NCBI GenBank assembly: GCA_948762645.1
Contig: CAQBRY010000001.1
Span: 31,303-58,765, forward strand
Reading direction: 5' to 3'
DNA: 27,463 bases
Source of the DNA: an uncultured Eubacteriales bacterium
GTDB taxonomy: Bacteria > Bacillota > Clostridia > Oscillospirales > Acutalibacteraceae
The position numbers and the translations under genes were made by a program. Shown here piece after piece: positions 1 through 7,255 of the stretch. The notes under the pieces were generated by a model. That model saw only the letters and a list, made by a program, of their open reading frames with translations, made no database searches and had not been told where the DNA came from. Each line of letters starts with the position of its first letter. The first letter of the stretch is position 1.

Positions 1-8
1 ATATAATA

Positions 9-17
9 TCACTCCTC
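9..17 (-). promoter_or_regulatory. Ribosome binding site of a gene just off the left edge
   Basis: Read on the minus strand, these bases give GAGGAGTGA followed by an AT-rich run to the window edge. This looks like a Shine-Dalgarno sequence whose start codon lies just outside. It suggests a gene divergent from rarA. The call rests only on the motif and its position. Confidence 0.3.
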
Positions 18-106
18 AAAATAATAATATTAACTATAATACATTATATAAAATGCTAAATAAAAAATCAAGTATTTTTGTATATTATCTTGAAAGGATT
101 ATAAAA

Positions 107-1384
107 ATGTATATAAATATATGCAAAAAATTACGTCCGCAAAACATTTTAGACATATCAGGACAAAATCACTTAGTAGGTAATAACGGCATAATAAAAA
201 ATATACTTGAATCAAACAAAATACCAAATATGATATTTTACGGTCCGCCAGGGGTAGGCAAAACCACGATTGCAAAAATTATATCTTCAAAGTCTAAAAT
301 GAAAGCAGTCTATTTAAACGGTACAAATACATCTTCCCAAGAAATAAAAGAGGTAATATTGCAGTCCGAAAAAATAGACTCCCAAAATGGAATACTCTTA
401 CACCTCGATGAAATACAATACCTTAATAAAAAACAACAACAAACTTTACTTGAGGCCATAGAAGAAGGAAATATTAAATTAATAGCCTGCATGACTGAAA
501 ATCCGTGTTTCTATATACATGACGCGCTCCTGAGCAGATGCATGGTATTAAAATTTGAATCTTTAAAACCCCAGGATATATCTAAGATTCTAATAAAAGC
601 AATAGACACGCTAAAAAAAGAATTAAATATGAACATTTTATATTCAGACAACGTAGTAGAACATATTTCGAATTTTTGTCTTGGAGACGTAAGAAAAGCT
701 CTAAACACTCTTGAAATGTGTGTTTTATCGTCTCAAACTATAAATGGTGAAAAAAATATAACTATAGAGCAAGTAACCGCTATTACAAACTCCAAATCAC
801 TTCCATATAATAAATCAGGAGATGACCATTATAATCTATTATCTGCATTTCAAAAATCAATAAGGGGATCGGATCCTGATGCAGCTCTTCATTATCTTGC
901 AAAATTACTTGAGTTTGGAGAAATACTTTCTTGCTGCCGCAGACTTATGATATGCGTTTGTGAAGATATAGGTCTTGCTTACCCTCAAATTATACCCATA
1001 GTAAAATCTTGCGTAGATATTGCTATGAACGTAGGTATGCCCGAGGCCAAGATACCTTTAGCCGATGCTGTTATATTAGCGTGTATTTCACCAAAATCAA
1101 ATTCTGCATATTTAGCCATTAATAAAGCATTTGAGGAACTGAATTCTAAAGATTGTGGCTTTATGCCCGGATATCTAAGTCAATCTCCAAATCCGGATTT
1201 TAAGTCAAGCAAAAACTCTTCATATTTATATCCTCATAACTATAAAAATTCATGGATCTCACAACAATACCTCCCTCTCAAAATAAAAAATTCTAAATAC
1301 TATAAATACGGTAAAAACAAAAATGAACAAGCATTTAAATCATACTGGGAAAATATTAAAAACAAGACAAATTATAACTGGTAA
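107..1384 (+). CDS. rarA: Replication-associated recombination protein A (RarA/MgsA, AAA+ ATPase)
   Basis: RarA is a cytoplasmic AAA+ ATPase of the clamp-loader/RuvB superfamily that acts at stalled replication forks. The protein shows a Walker A motif GPPGVGKTT near residue 47, a Walker B motif LHLDEIQYL near residue 100 and a TENPCF segment like the sensor-1 stretch of the family. The C-terminal half has the conserved RarA tetramerisation region, including EDIGLAYPQ and the late GYLSQSPNPDF segment. I chose ATG 107 because GAAAGGA lies about 8 bases upstream. An in-frame ATG at 53 would add 18 residues that have no ribosome binding site. The length of 425 residues is normal for the family. 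It lies just upstream of sigK on the same strand, and a putative sigma-E promoter overlaps its 3' end, so sigK probably does not depend on rarA transcription. Confidence 0.93.
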   Translation: MYINICKKLRPQNILDISGQNHLVGNNGIIKNILESNKIPNMIFYGPPGVGKTTIAKIISSKSKMKAVYLNGTNTSSQEIKEVILQSEKIDSQNGILLHLDEIQYLNKKQQQTLLEAIEEGNIKLIACMTENPCFYIHDALLSRCMVLKFESLKPQDISKILIKAIDTLKKELNMNILYSDNVVEHISNFCLGDVRKALNTLEMCVLSSQTINGEKNITIEQVTAITNSKSLPYNKSGDDHYNLLSAFQKSIRGSDPDAALHYLAKLLEFGEILSCCRRLMICVCEDIGLAYPQIIPIVKSCVDIAMNVGMPEAKIPLADAVILACISPKSNSAYLAINKAFEELNSKDCGFMPGYLSQSPNPDFKSSKNSSYLYPHNYKNSWISQQYLPLKIKNSKYYKYGKNKNEQAFKSYWENIKNKTNYNW

Positions 1385-1400
1385 TCTTAAAACATATAAT
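1372..1400 (+). promoter_or_regulatory. Putative sigma-E-type promoter for sigK
   Basis: TTATAA at 1372-1377 and CATATAAT at 1393-1400 are separated by 15 bases. This resembles the mother-cell sigma-E consensus (ATA in the -35 region, CATA at the start of the -10). The same arrangement with the same 15-base gap occurs upstream of ylbJ (16841-16869), which belongs to the sigma-E regulon in Bacillus. Transcription would start near 1407, which favours the TTG 1448 or ATG 1457 start of sigK over GTG 1412. The assignment is from motif and context only. Confidence 0.45.
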
Positions 1401-1447
1401 TTAATATTCATGTGTTAAAAAAACTATATTTAGGGTGTGTTTTAATA

Positions 1448-1879
1448 TTGATTAATATGTTTTATTCTATAATATCGGGGATTATGTGTTGCGTACTGCA
1501 CGTAATAAGTCCAAATATCTTTCCAAAACCGCTATCCAGTAAAGACGAAAAAAAATATCTCAACTTACTTTCTAAGGGAGATAAAAACGCAAAAGATAAA
1601 CTTATAAAGCATAATTTAAGATTAGTAGCACACATAGTCAAAAAATACTATTCCTCAAAAAACTACTCGGAAGATTTAATATCTATAGGAACAATAGGTC
1701 TTATTAAAGCAATAAATACCTTTAATTTTGATAAAGGAATTAAACTTTCCAGTTATGCAGCAAGATGTATAGAAAATGCTATCCTCCCACTATGGATACA
1801 ATTTTATCTATACATCTTTATTATTTTATCAATGATTTCAACCTTTTGCTTTTTAGAAACATTTAGATTTTCAAAATAG
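1448..1879 (+). CDS. sigK: RNA polymerase sigma-K factor, N-terminal half (interrupted by skin element)
   Basis: This open frame carries the first half of sporulation sigma factor SigK, the last mother-cell sigma factor. Family hallmarks are FPKPLSS, HNLRLVAHIVKKY, EDLISIGTIGLIKA and SYAARCIEN (region 2). Native codons end at AAT 1775-1777. The rest, up to 1879, is read-through into the inserted element and matches no sigma factor. The frame is open from GTG 1412 without a ribosome binding site. TTG 1448 has AGGGTG 10 bases upstream, and ATG 1457 is the first ATG. From either of these, 21 to 24 hydrophobic residues precede FPKPLSS. That resembles the pro-sequence of Bacillus pro-SigK, so processing by a SpoIVFB-type protease is likely. 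Before excision it can give only a truncated, inactive product. Confidence 0.9.
   Translation: MINMFYSIISGIMCCVLHVISPNIFPKPLSSKDEKKYLNLLSKGDKNAKDKLIKHNLRLVAHIVKKYYSSKNYSEDLISIGTIGLIKAINTFNFDKGIKLSSYAARCIENAILPLWIQFYLYIFIILSMISTFCFLETFRFSK
1768..1778 (+). repeat. Left attachment site of the skin element
   Basis: The sequence tatagaaaatg matches tatagcaaatg at 6314-6324 in 10 of 11 positions. Crossover between the two leaves one copy inside an intact sigK. The shared aaatg is the likely core and resembles the AATGA core reported for the B. subtilis skin element. Confidence 0.8.
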
Positions 1880-1971
1880 TCTTTTAACTTATCAAGATAA
1901 ATCTTAGTAAATTCATCAGAAAGATCATCAAAACTACGGTTTACCTCAGAATAATTTACATCAATCTCCAT
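1804..1971 (-). CDS. Small 55-residue acidic helical protein beside the left att site
   Basis: An ATG-initiated frame of 55 codons runs on the minus strand, with GGGAAAGA about 4 bases before the start. The product begins MEIDVNYSEVN and is rich in Lys, Asp and Glu with a predicted helical pattern, ending KKQKVEIIDKIIKMYR. I see no signal peptide or membrane segment and recognise no family. It stops 26 bases inside the left att site and follows the holin-like remnant on the same strand. It may be a leftover phage gene. Because it is intact among broken neighbours and sits at the element end, it could instead be a recombination directionality factor, like the one described for the C. difficile skin element. 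That role is inference only. Confidence 0.5.
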   Translation of the reverse strand: MEIDVNYSEVNRSFDDLSDEFTKIYLDKLKDYFENLNVSKKQKVEIIDKIIKMYR

Positions 1972-2050
1972 ATATCTTTCCCTACTTAAAAAATAAACTT
2001 TTACATTAAGATATATTTACTTTCACCTTAAGTTATTCCGTAATCATCAT

Positions 2051-2345
2051 CTAATTAAAAGATGTAAAACTACTTATCAAATCCCAGATATAGTTACTTC
2101 CTCTTGAAATAAGTATACCGGTAATTATAAAACCTATGCATTTGACTTTTGACTTCACGCCAAAATATTCTAATAAATTCAGTTCGTATGAAACCGAAAA
2201 AAGTATTCCGAAAGCAATACTCAAAACCATCTGCAATACAACTTACCCTCGTACAAAAAATTCATTGAAATAAGCAATAATCCCTTCTATCAGTATAGAA
2301 AATGGAGTTATGCCTAAAATCTTTTTATCCAACCCTGTCACTCAT
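2051..2345 (-). pseudogene. Holin-like phage membrane protein, disrupted
   Basis: Read from 2345 down, the frame starts ATG and soon meets a stop. It resumes after a shift as DKKILGITPFSILIEG, hits an in-frame TAA near 2240, then continues as QMVLSIAFGILFSVSYELN to GILISRGSNYIWDLI. The membrane segments and the late SRGSNYIWDL motif are like small hydrophobic proteins next to lysozymes in Firmicute prophages. One frameshift and one nonsense codon make it a pseudogene. A GH25-LysM lysozyme remnant lies directly upstream on the same strand, so the pair is probably an old lysis module. Its exact family is uncertain. Confidence 0.6.
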
Positions 2346-2369
2346 TCTACTATTTCGGTATTTTTTTAG

Positions 2370-3155
2370 ATTTATCCAGGATAAATAGTGTCGCTGATAA
2401 GTAAATTTATATCCTTGATCTAGATATACTTTACTCCGATTCCTAAAAATGTTTTTGCTATATTCCGCAAAGTATCGCCTTTTTTACAATATAAAGCTAA
2501 AATAGTAAATCATACTGCTGATTATTATTTCCCTGAGATGAACCCCATGATTTTATGAAATTAAGATTTGCACTTTCCATAACTTATCTATAATCTTTAT
2601 ATGAAACATTCATATTAACATTTCCATTGACACCACTGACTTTTCCAGAATCCGTATATTGCCATATCCCGCATTCATAAGAAGGTTCTTTATTTCCCCA
2701 CTTAACAAGCCATATATCATATCTATTTAAAAGTTTGCCTTTACAAAGATAGGAATTGTTGAGCTGGTTAGGATTACAATATATTATTGCATAATATTTC
2801 ATTACAAAATGCTTTACATATGTCAGTTAAAACTCTTTTTTTGAAGGAATCATAGAACCTATCTTCAATGTCGAAAACTATAGGATATTCGAAAGAATAT
2901 CCTATAATATTTTCAAAACAAAACTGTGCTTCTTCCACAGCATCCATAACTATAGCTGCATAAGAATAATGATTAAATCCCACAATGTATACCGGCATAT
3001 TTCACTCTTCTTAAATTACTACAAAAACACTTATCTATCTGATTAGGATTTTTTCCCGTATCCTTCTCTAATCATAGCAAAATCAATACATCGCTCTTTA
3101 CCTTTTCCCAACCTATACTTCCCTGCCATACGCTTACATCTATTCCTTTAAGCAT
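2370..3155 (-). pseudogene. GH25 lysozyme with C-terminal LysM domain (endolysin), multiply frameshifted
   Basis: ATG 3155 has AAGGAGTGG before it and starts MLKGIDVSVWQGSIGWEKVKS, a GH25 N-terminus. A frameshift follows, then DFAMIREGYGKK, another break, then HYSYAAIVMDAVEEAQFC and EYPIVFDIED, the catalytic strand. A further shift near 2810 leads to YYAIIYCNP and RYDIWLVKWG. After the domain, KGDTLRNIAKTFLGIG (about 2420-2480) is a LysM motif broken by a TAG at 2420-2422, with its tail SDTIYPG near 2370. The order and residues closely match the intact GH25 gene at 18220-19011, which lacks LysM. At least three frameshifts and several stops mean it cannot be functional. It supports a prophage origin of the element. 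Confidence 0.8.
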
Positions 3156-3312
3156 TCTTCCACTCCTTATCAAAAAATAAAAATTCTTGTCATACTATTC
3201 AAATAAAAAACAAAACAGTTATATAAAAAAGTATAAATAATCCCTCTTTTAAAAATAATTTATAGTGATATAATATAAATTACAAAATAAAAAGTTAGGG
3301 CGTGATAAATAT

Positions 3313-4038
3313 ATGAATATAATATCCAAAGTCAAGTCTTTACGAACTTCAATTATGGTAACATTTTCATCTATAATTAGTTCAAATGGCAATAGTAAAA
3401 CCGAAAAAAATGGTTTCCCTAAAGATTTCGTTATAGTAACAGATATTGTTCCTGAAGTAATATTGGAAATGAGATATTACAGTTCCTATAATTTTATAGG
3501 GGAAAGGATAAATTCATATCAAGCACCTGTCGCTATTCTTACAAAACAGGCAGCTGAAAAACTTAAATTAGTATCTGAATATCTAAATAAAAAAGGATAT
3601 ACTATTAAAATTTTTGATGCTTATCGTCCTTTATCCGCCGTAAAACACTTCCAGCGCTGGGCTAAAGACACCGGCAATACTAAAATGAAAAATTATTTCT
3701 ACCCAGACGTTGACAAAAAAGATCTTTTTGACCTTGGATATATTTCTGAAAAGTCGTCGCATTCCCGCGGGAGTACGTTAGATATAACTCTAGTTGATAT
3801 GAAAAGCGGCAAAGAAATAGATGCCGGATCCCCATTTGACTTTTTTGGAAATATATCACATCACGATACAAACCTAATAACTAATCAGCAGGAAAAAAAT
3901 AGGCTTATATTAAAACATGCAATGGAAAAATTCGGATTTAATTCATATTACGCTGAATGGTGGCACTATACATTAAAAAATGAACCATACCCGGATAAAT
4001 ACTTCGATTTTCCTATAAAACAATATACTTCAAAATAA
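3313..4038 (+). CDS. D-alanyl-D-alanine dipeptidase (VanX/DdpX-like, peptidase M15D)
   Basis: This zinc peptidase family cleaves D-Ala-D-Ala, a peptidoglycan precursor. The zinc-binding and catalytic motifs are present: SSHSRGSTLD near residue 148 (SxHxxGxxxD) and EWWHY near residue 217. The usual upstream markers are also present, DIVPEVILEMRYY and FDAYRPLSAV. ATG 3313 has AGGGCGTGAT upstream. The first 25 or so residues are hydrophobic in part (SIMVTFSSIISS) and may be a weak signal or anchor sequence, which would place it outside the membrane. It has no vanH or vanA partner, so it is not a vancomycin-resistance cluster. It is intact cargo of the skin element, so it is lost from the mother-cell chromosome when sigK is rebuilt. 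The biological role is unknown. Confidence 0.85.
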   Translation: MNIISKVKSLRTSIMVTFSSIISSNGNSKTEKNGFPKDFVIVTDIVPEVILEMRYYSSYNFIGERINSYQAPVAILTKQAAEKLKLVSEYLNKKGYTIKIFDAYRPLSAVKHFQRWAKDTGNTKMKNYFYPDVDKKDLFDLGYISEKSSHSRGSTLDITLVDMKSGKEIDAGSPFDFFGNISHHDTNLITNQQEKNRLILKHAMEKFGFNSYYAEWWHYTLKNEPYPDKYFDFPIKQYTSK

Positions 4039-4066
4039 TCTTTTTTCATTATTAATACGACTAATA

Positions 4067-4096
4067 TTGACACATGTCAGTTTTATTTTATATAAT
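4067..4096 (+). promoter_or_regulatory. Strong sigma-A promoter inside the skin element
   Basis: TTGACA (4067-4072), an 18-base spacer and TATAAT (4091-4096) match the vegetative consensus fully. It would drive the small secreted protein that follows, so this part of the element is probably expressed during growth. Confidence 0.7.
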
Positions 4097-4121
4097 CACA
4101 AAGATATTTTAATAAAAAGAG

Positions 4122-4475
4122 GTGAAAATAATAAAAAATATACTAAAAAGGCTTGTAGTATTGTCACTACTATTATTTCAAGTCTTTAATATCAAGTCCC
4201 CGGCTTACAAAGTTCCTATATACTTTGAGGATATAAATTTTAATAAATATTTGTTATGCGAAATAGAACATGATTCTAGTCCTGGCAGATTAATGAGACA
4301 ATTTATGTACTTTGTTACTGGCATTAGGTTTAATACAGATGAATTTAACTCCAAATTCAAGCATCCATACGTAGGATATTGCACTAAAGACGGTAAGGTA
4401 GACTACATACATATTGGTTTTCAATATACGTCTACTTGGAAATCCAAAAATTTAAATATAACTTTCAATCCTTAA
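4122..4475 (+). CDS. Small secreted protein of unknown function
   Basis: I do not recognise this protein. The first 20 or so residues (KNILKRLVVLSLLLFQVFN) form a positively charged, then hydrophobic signal peptide. The mature part of about 90 residues has YVGYCTKDGKVDYIHIGFQ and two cysteines. The annotated GTG at 4122 lies inside the Shine-Dalgarno sequence AGAGGTGAAA, so it is a doubtful start. The codon at normal distance is ATA 4131, and no ATG follows nearby before the signal peptide. Either a non-standard start is used or GTG serves despite the overlap. It sits behind a near-perfect sigma-A promoter and between vanX-like and recombinase genes in the skin element. Confidence 0.6.
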   Translation: MKIIKNILKRLVVLSLLLFQVFNIKSPAYKVPIYFEDINFNKYLLCEIEHDSSPGRLMRQFMYFVTGIRFNTDEFNSKFKHPYVGYCTKDGKVDYIHIGFQYTSTWKSKNLNITFNP

Positions 4476-4706
4476 TATTTCACTCTTATAAATATCCAAT
4501 AAATTTAACTTAATGACCATATTTAATACTAAATATAGTTATAATTTTTTATTTTAATACAATAAACAAGTTATCAATAAATTTATTTTCCTAAATATTT
4601 AATAATTTTTTATCCAATCTCTAAATAACATACTTTATAAAACAATAAAATCAAATAACTAACATAATAATATAGTAATATACTAAATGAAAGAAGACCA
4701 TTTAAA

Positions 4707-6296
4707 ATGTCATATTACTATATTTACAGCAGAAAATCTAAATATACCGGCAAAGGAGAATCCGTTGAAAATCAGATAAAGACTTGCAAAAAATACATAC
4801 TTTCAAATATTAATTCAAATATTGATGAATCGGAAATCATTATTTACGAGGACGAAGGTTTTTCGGGTAAAAACTTTTTAAGGCCTCAGTTTAAAAAAAT
4901 GCTGTCTGATCTAAACTCACATGATGTGAAGTGTATTGTATGCTATAGACTGGACAGAATCAGCAGAAACGTAAGCGACTTTTCCTCTCTTATTACTAAA
5001 CTGGACAATAAAAAAATATCATTTATATCCGTAAAAGAACAGTTCGATACCTCAACTCCAATGGGCAGAGCTATGATGTATATAGCGTCTGTCTTTGCCC
5101 AGCTTGAAAGAGAAACTATTGCCGAAAGAATACGCGACAATATGATGATGCTTTCAAAAAGTGGCAGATGGCTTGGTGGGACTTGTCCGACAGGGTTTAA
5201 ATCCGAAAAAGTCAGTGAGGTTCTAATCGACGGAAAATCCAAATACATGTTCAAATTAAAAAGTATACCTTCCGAAATAAAAATTATAAGAACGATATAC
5301 AATAAATTTATAGAAACACAGTCTTTAACGCAAACCGAAACTTATCTGATCCAAAATAATATTCTCTCTAAAAATAATAAAATGTTTACGCGATTTACTA
5401 TCAAAAATATTCTTCAGAACCCTGTATACATGGTGGCAGACAAAACAGCTTACAACTTTTTTAAACAAAGCGGTGCACAAACGTATAAAGATAAAAATAT
5501 GAAATATAATGGTAAATACGGAATAATGTCTTACAACAAGACGCTCCAAAAAGGCGGTTCCAAACATTATCAAAAAGATATAAAAGACTGGATAATATCA
5601 GTTGGTAAACACAAGGGGATAATAGAGTCGGATAAGTGGATAAAAGTTCAAAAGATACTTCAAATCAATACTTCAAAAGCCTATAAAAAACCTAAAAGCA
5701 ACGTTGCTTTACTTTCCGGAGTTCTATTTTGCGGACTGTGCGGAAATTATATGAGGCCTAAATGCAGTAAAAGGAAAAATCAGGATGGTGAATATATTTA
5801 TAGTTATATTTGTAGTCTTAAAGAAAAAAGCAGAAGATGCGTATGTAATGTAAAAAATATAAACGGAAATCTGCTTGATAAAAAAATCTGGCAAGAAATA
5901 AAAAATATAAAAATACAAAAAGAAAAATTTTTAGATCAAATACTTAAATTTAAAAAGACAATATTATCCCATAAAGAATACAATATTACTAATCTAAAAA
6001 GAGAGCTTCACAACTTAGACGCTAATATTTTAACTTTAATAAAGTCCATATCGCCGGACAACGACAGTAAAACAAACGAATATATTACTCATCAAATCAA
6101 CATACTAAACGTTCAAAAATCAGAACTTAAGCAAAGTATATCATTATACGAGAAATCAGAAGGTAACATAGATGTAAATAAACTGCATATAAAAAATATT
6201 CTGGATAACTTAAGTATAGCGGAAAAAAGAGACGTCATAAAACTTACCTTTAAAAAGATAGTATGGGACGAAAAAAAAATAAATATCGTAGTTTGA
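4707..6296 (+). CDS. Large serine recombinase of the skin element (SpoIVCA-like)
   Basis: This site-specific recombinase is expected to excise the element from sigK in the mother cell. The N-terminal resolvase domain has YIYSRKSKYTGKGES with Ser8 as nucleophile, then YRLDRISRNVSDFSSL and FAQLERETIAERIRDN. A recombinase domain (TGFKSE to about residue 270) follows. Next is a zinc ribbon with LFCGLCGNYM and further Cys at YICS and RRCVCN, then a coiled coil at residues 400-490. The length of 529 residues is normal for the family. It stops 17 bases before the right att site, on the same strand as sigK, as expected for an element-borne recombinase. The ribosome binding site (GAAAGAAG) is weak, which may limit expression outside sporulation. 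It equates to B. subtilis spoIVCA by position and role. Confidence 0.92.
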   Translation: MSYYYIYSRKSKYTGKGESVENQIKTCKKYILSNINSNIDESEIIIYEDEGFSGKNFLRPQFKKMLSDLNSHDVKCIVCYRLDRISRNVSDFSSLITKLDNKKISFISVKEQFDTSTPMGRAMMYIASVFAQLERETIAERIRDNMMMLSKSGRWLGGTCPTGFKSEKVSEVLIDGKSKYMFKLKSIPSEIKIIRTIYNKFIETQSLTQTETYLIQNNILSKNNKMFTRFTIKNILQNPVYMVADKTAYNFFKQSGAQTYKDKNMKYNGKYGIMSYNKTLQKGGSKHYQKDIKDWIISVGKHKGIIESDKWIKVQKILQINTSKAYKKPKSNVALLSGVLFCGLCGNYMRPKCSKRKNQDGEYIYSYICSLKEKSRRCVCNVKNINGNLLDKKIWQEIKNIKIQKEKFLDQILKFKKTILSHKEYNITNLKRELHNLDANILTLIKSISPDNDSKTNEYITHQINILNVQKSELKQSISLYEKSEGNIDVNKLHIKNILDNLSIAEKRDVIKLTFKKIVWDEKKINIVV

Positions 6297-6313
6297 TTTA
6301 GACGTTATGTTAA

Positions 6314-6324
6314 TATAGCAAATG
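6314..6324 (+). repeat. Right attachment site of the skin element
   Basis: The sequence tatagcaaatg is the partner of 1768-1778 (10 of 11 identical). Directly after it the frame reads GAA GTA CTG ATG CAT, giving the EVLMH that continues SigK. Confidence 0.8.
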
Positions 6325-6692
6325 AAGTACTGATGCATTTAAGGAACGCAAAAAAGACGTTACTCGACGTATCAATGAACGAACCCATAGAAACAGACAA
6401 AAACGGTAATGCACTCACTATAATAGATACTATCCCGTCAGACGAATGTATAGACGACAAAATATTCCTGAAACTAGACATCCAAAAACTACAAAAAAAT
6501 ATATACGCCTTTTTAAGCTCAAGAGAAAGAATAATAATATCCCTGCGATACGGTCTTGGAGGACATAAACCCCTTCCTCAAAGAGAAGTGGCTAAGCTTT
6601 TGGGAATATCCAGATCTTACGTTTCGAGACTTGAAAAAAAATCACTTGAAAAACTTAAAAAAGCATCCGCCAAAATCGACAGGAAAATTTAA
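6324..6692 (+). CDS. sigK: RNA polymerase sigma-K factor, C-terminal half
   Basis: These 122 codons complete SigK once the element is removed. The frame begins EVLMHLRNAKKTLLDVSM and includes region 3. It ends with region 4: LSSRERIIISLRYGLGG, then the helix-turn-helix REVAKLLGISRSYVSRLEKK, which binds the -35 element. Joined to the 5' half, it gives 244 codons from GTG 1412, 232 from TTG 1448 or 229 from ATG 1457, the usual size of pro-SigK. An ATG at 6333 opens the fragment, but I see no ribosome binding site for it. The fragment is therefore probably not translated by itself. Confidence 0.92.
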   Translation, partial: EVLMHLRNAKKTLLDVSMNEPIETDKNGNALTIIDTIPSDECIDDKIFLKLDIQKLQKNIYAFLSSRERIIISLRYGLGGHKPLPQREVAKLLGISRSYVSRLEKKSLEKLKKASAKIDRKI

Positions 6693-6773
6693 TATATTGT
6701 CTTAATTGTCTCCTTAATTTCTTACATATTCTGGAATTTTAAACATCATTATTGGTTTATCTCTTGAAATTCC

Positions 6774-6857
6774 ATGTACTTAAATAAAGTACATTTATAA
6801 CATTTCATCTGATTATGTACTTAAACTTGATTTATTGTAAATACTATATAAGTACAT
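6774..6857 (+). promoter_or_regulatory. Operator-like palindrome and half sites before the RHH gene cluster
   Basis: ATGTACTT (6774-6781) and AAGTACAT (6787-6794) form a perfect 8-base inverted repeat with a 5-base spacer. The same half sites recur at 6815-6822 (ATGTACTT) and 6850-6857 (AAGTACAT), the last one 15 bases before the first gene. Arc-type ribbon-helix-helix proteins bind such spaced palindromes, so autoregulation is likely. That link is inferred. Confidence 0.6.
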
Positions 6858-6872
6858 TATGAGGTGATGTAA

Positions 6873-7037
6873 ATGGAAAAAGATAAACATTTAGGAATTA
6901 GAATTGATGCCCAAACACACTATAAACTCCATTACATTTCCAAATATGAAGGTAGAACTGGAAACGGACAAATCCTATATTTAATCCAAAAGTGCATAAG
7001 AGAGTTTGAAGATGAACACGGTGAAATTAAATTCTGA
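6873..7037 (+). CDS. Arc-like ribbon-helix-helix protein, copy 1
   Basis: This 54-residue protein has GAGGTGAT before its ATG. The short strand LGIRIDAQTHYKLHYISK is followed by YEGRTGNGQILYLIQKCI, the layout of Arc-type ribbon-helix-helix DNA-binding proteins. In these the strand of a dimer enters the major groove, and GR(T/S)xN caps the second helix. It ends in an acidic tail (EFEDEHGEI). It is first of five tandem paralogues and lies 15 bases downstream of an ATGTACTT/AAGTACAT half site, so it probably regulates its own cluster. Targets beyond that are unknown. Confidence 0.75.
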   Translation: MEKDKHLGIRIDAQTHYKLHYISKYEGRTGNGQILYLIQKCIREFEDEHGEIKF

Positions 7038-7066
7038 ACATGGTAATAATTAAGAGGAGAAAAAAT

Positions 7067-7255
7067 ATGTCCATTAAAAGCTTGTCGATTAGGATAGATT
7101 CAGATACACTAGGTAAACTACATATTATTGCGGATTATGAAGGTAGATCCGCTAATAGTCAAATTTTATATTTAATTCGCCAGTGTATAGAAAAGTATAA
7201 AAATAGAATAATTGAACTAACTGATGGCGAAACCAATTCAAAGGTGGATACATGA
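7067..7255 (+). CDS. Arc-like ribbon-helix-helix protein, copy 2
   Basis: This 62-residue protein reads MSIKSLSIRIDSDTLGKLH, then ADYEGRSANSQILYLIRQCI, and is the closest relative of copy 1 in the row. ATG 7067 is preferred over ATG 7040 because AGAGGAGA ends 6 bases before it. The first nine codons from 7040 read as an upstream leader. The C-terminal tail ELTDGETNSKVDT is longer than that of copy 1. The stop overlaps the start of copy 3 (ATGA), indicating translational coupling in one operon. Confidence 0.75.
   Translation: MSIKSLSIRIDSDTLGKLHIIADYEGRSANSQILYLIRQCIEKYKNRIIELTDGETNSKVDT

Larger units (their letters stand above)
1774..6319 (+). mobile_element. sigK-intervening 'skin' element (about 4.55 kb)
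   Basis: The element splits sigK after the codon for the N of IEN. Recombination between the shared sequences at 1768-1778 and 6314-6324 would excise 4,546 bp. It would join AAT(1775-1777) to GAA(6324-6326), giving IENEVLMHL, the continuous SigK sequence seen in Bacillus. The reading frame is restored exactly. Inside are a large serine recombinase next to the right end, a VanX-like dipeptidase, a small secreted protein, a 55-residue ORF next to the left end, and wrecked phage lysis genes on the minus strand. The skin elements of B. subtilis and C. difficile are known prophage-like precedents but are much larger. Exact cut bases within the core cannot be fixed from sequence. Confidence 0.92.

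Noticed and set aside
1778..1879. Tail of the sigK 5' frame, as a real C-terminus
   Set aside because: It lies beyond the crossover site inside the element, has no sigma-factor similarity, and disappears on excision.
3313..4038. Vancomycin resistance cluster
   Set aside because: Only a VanX-like dipeptidase is present, with no VanH, VanA-type ligase or VanRS genes.
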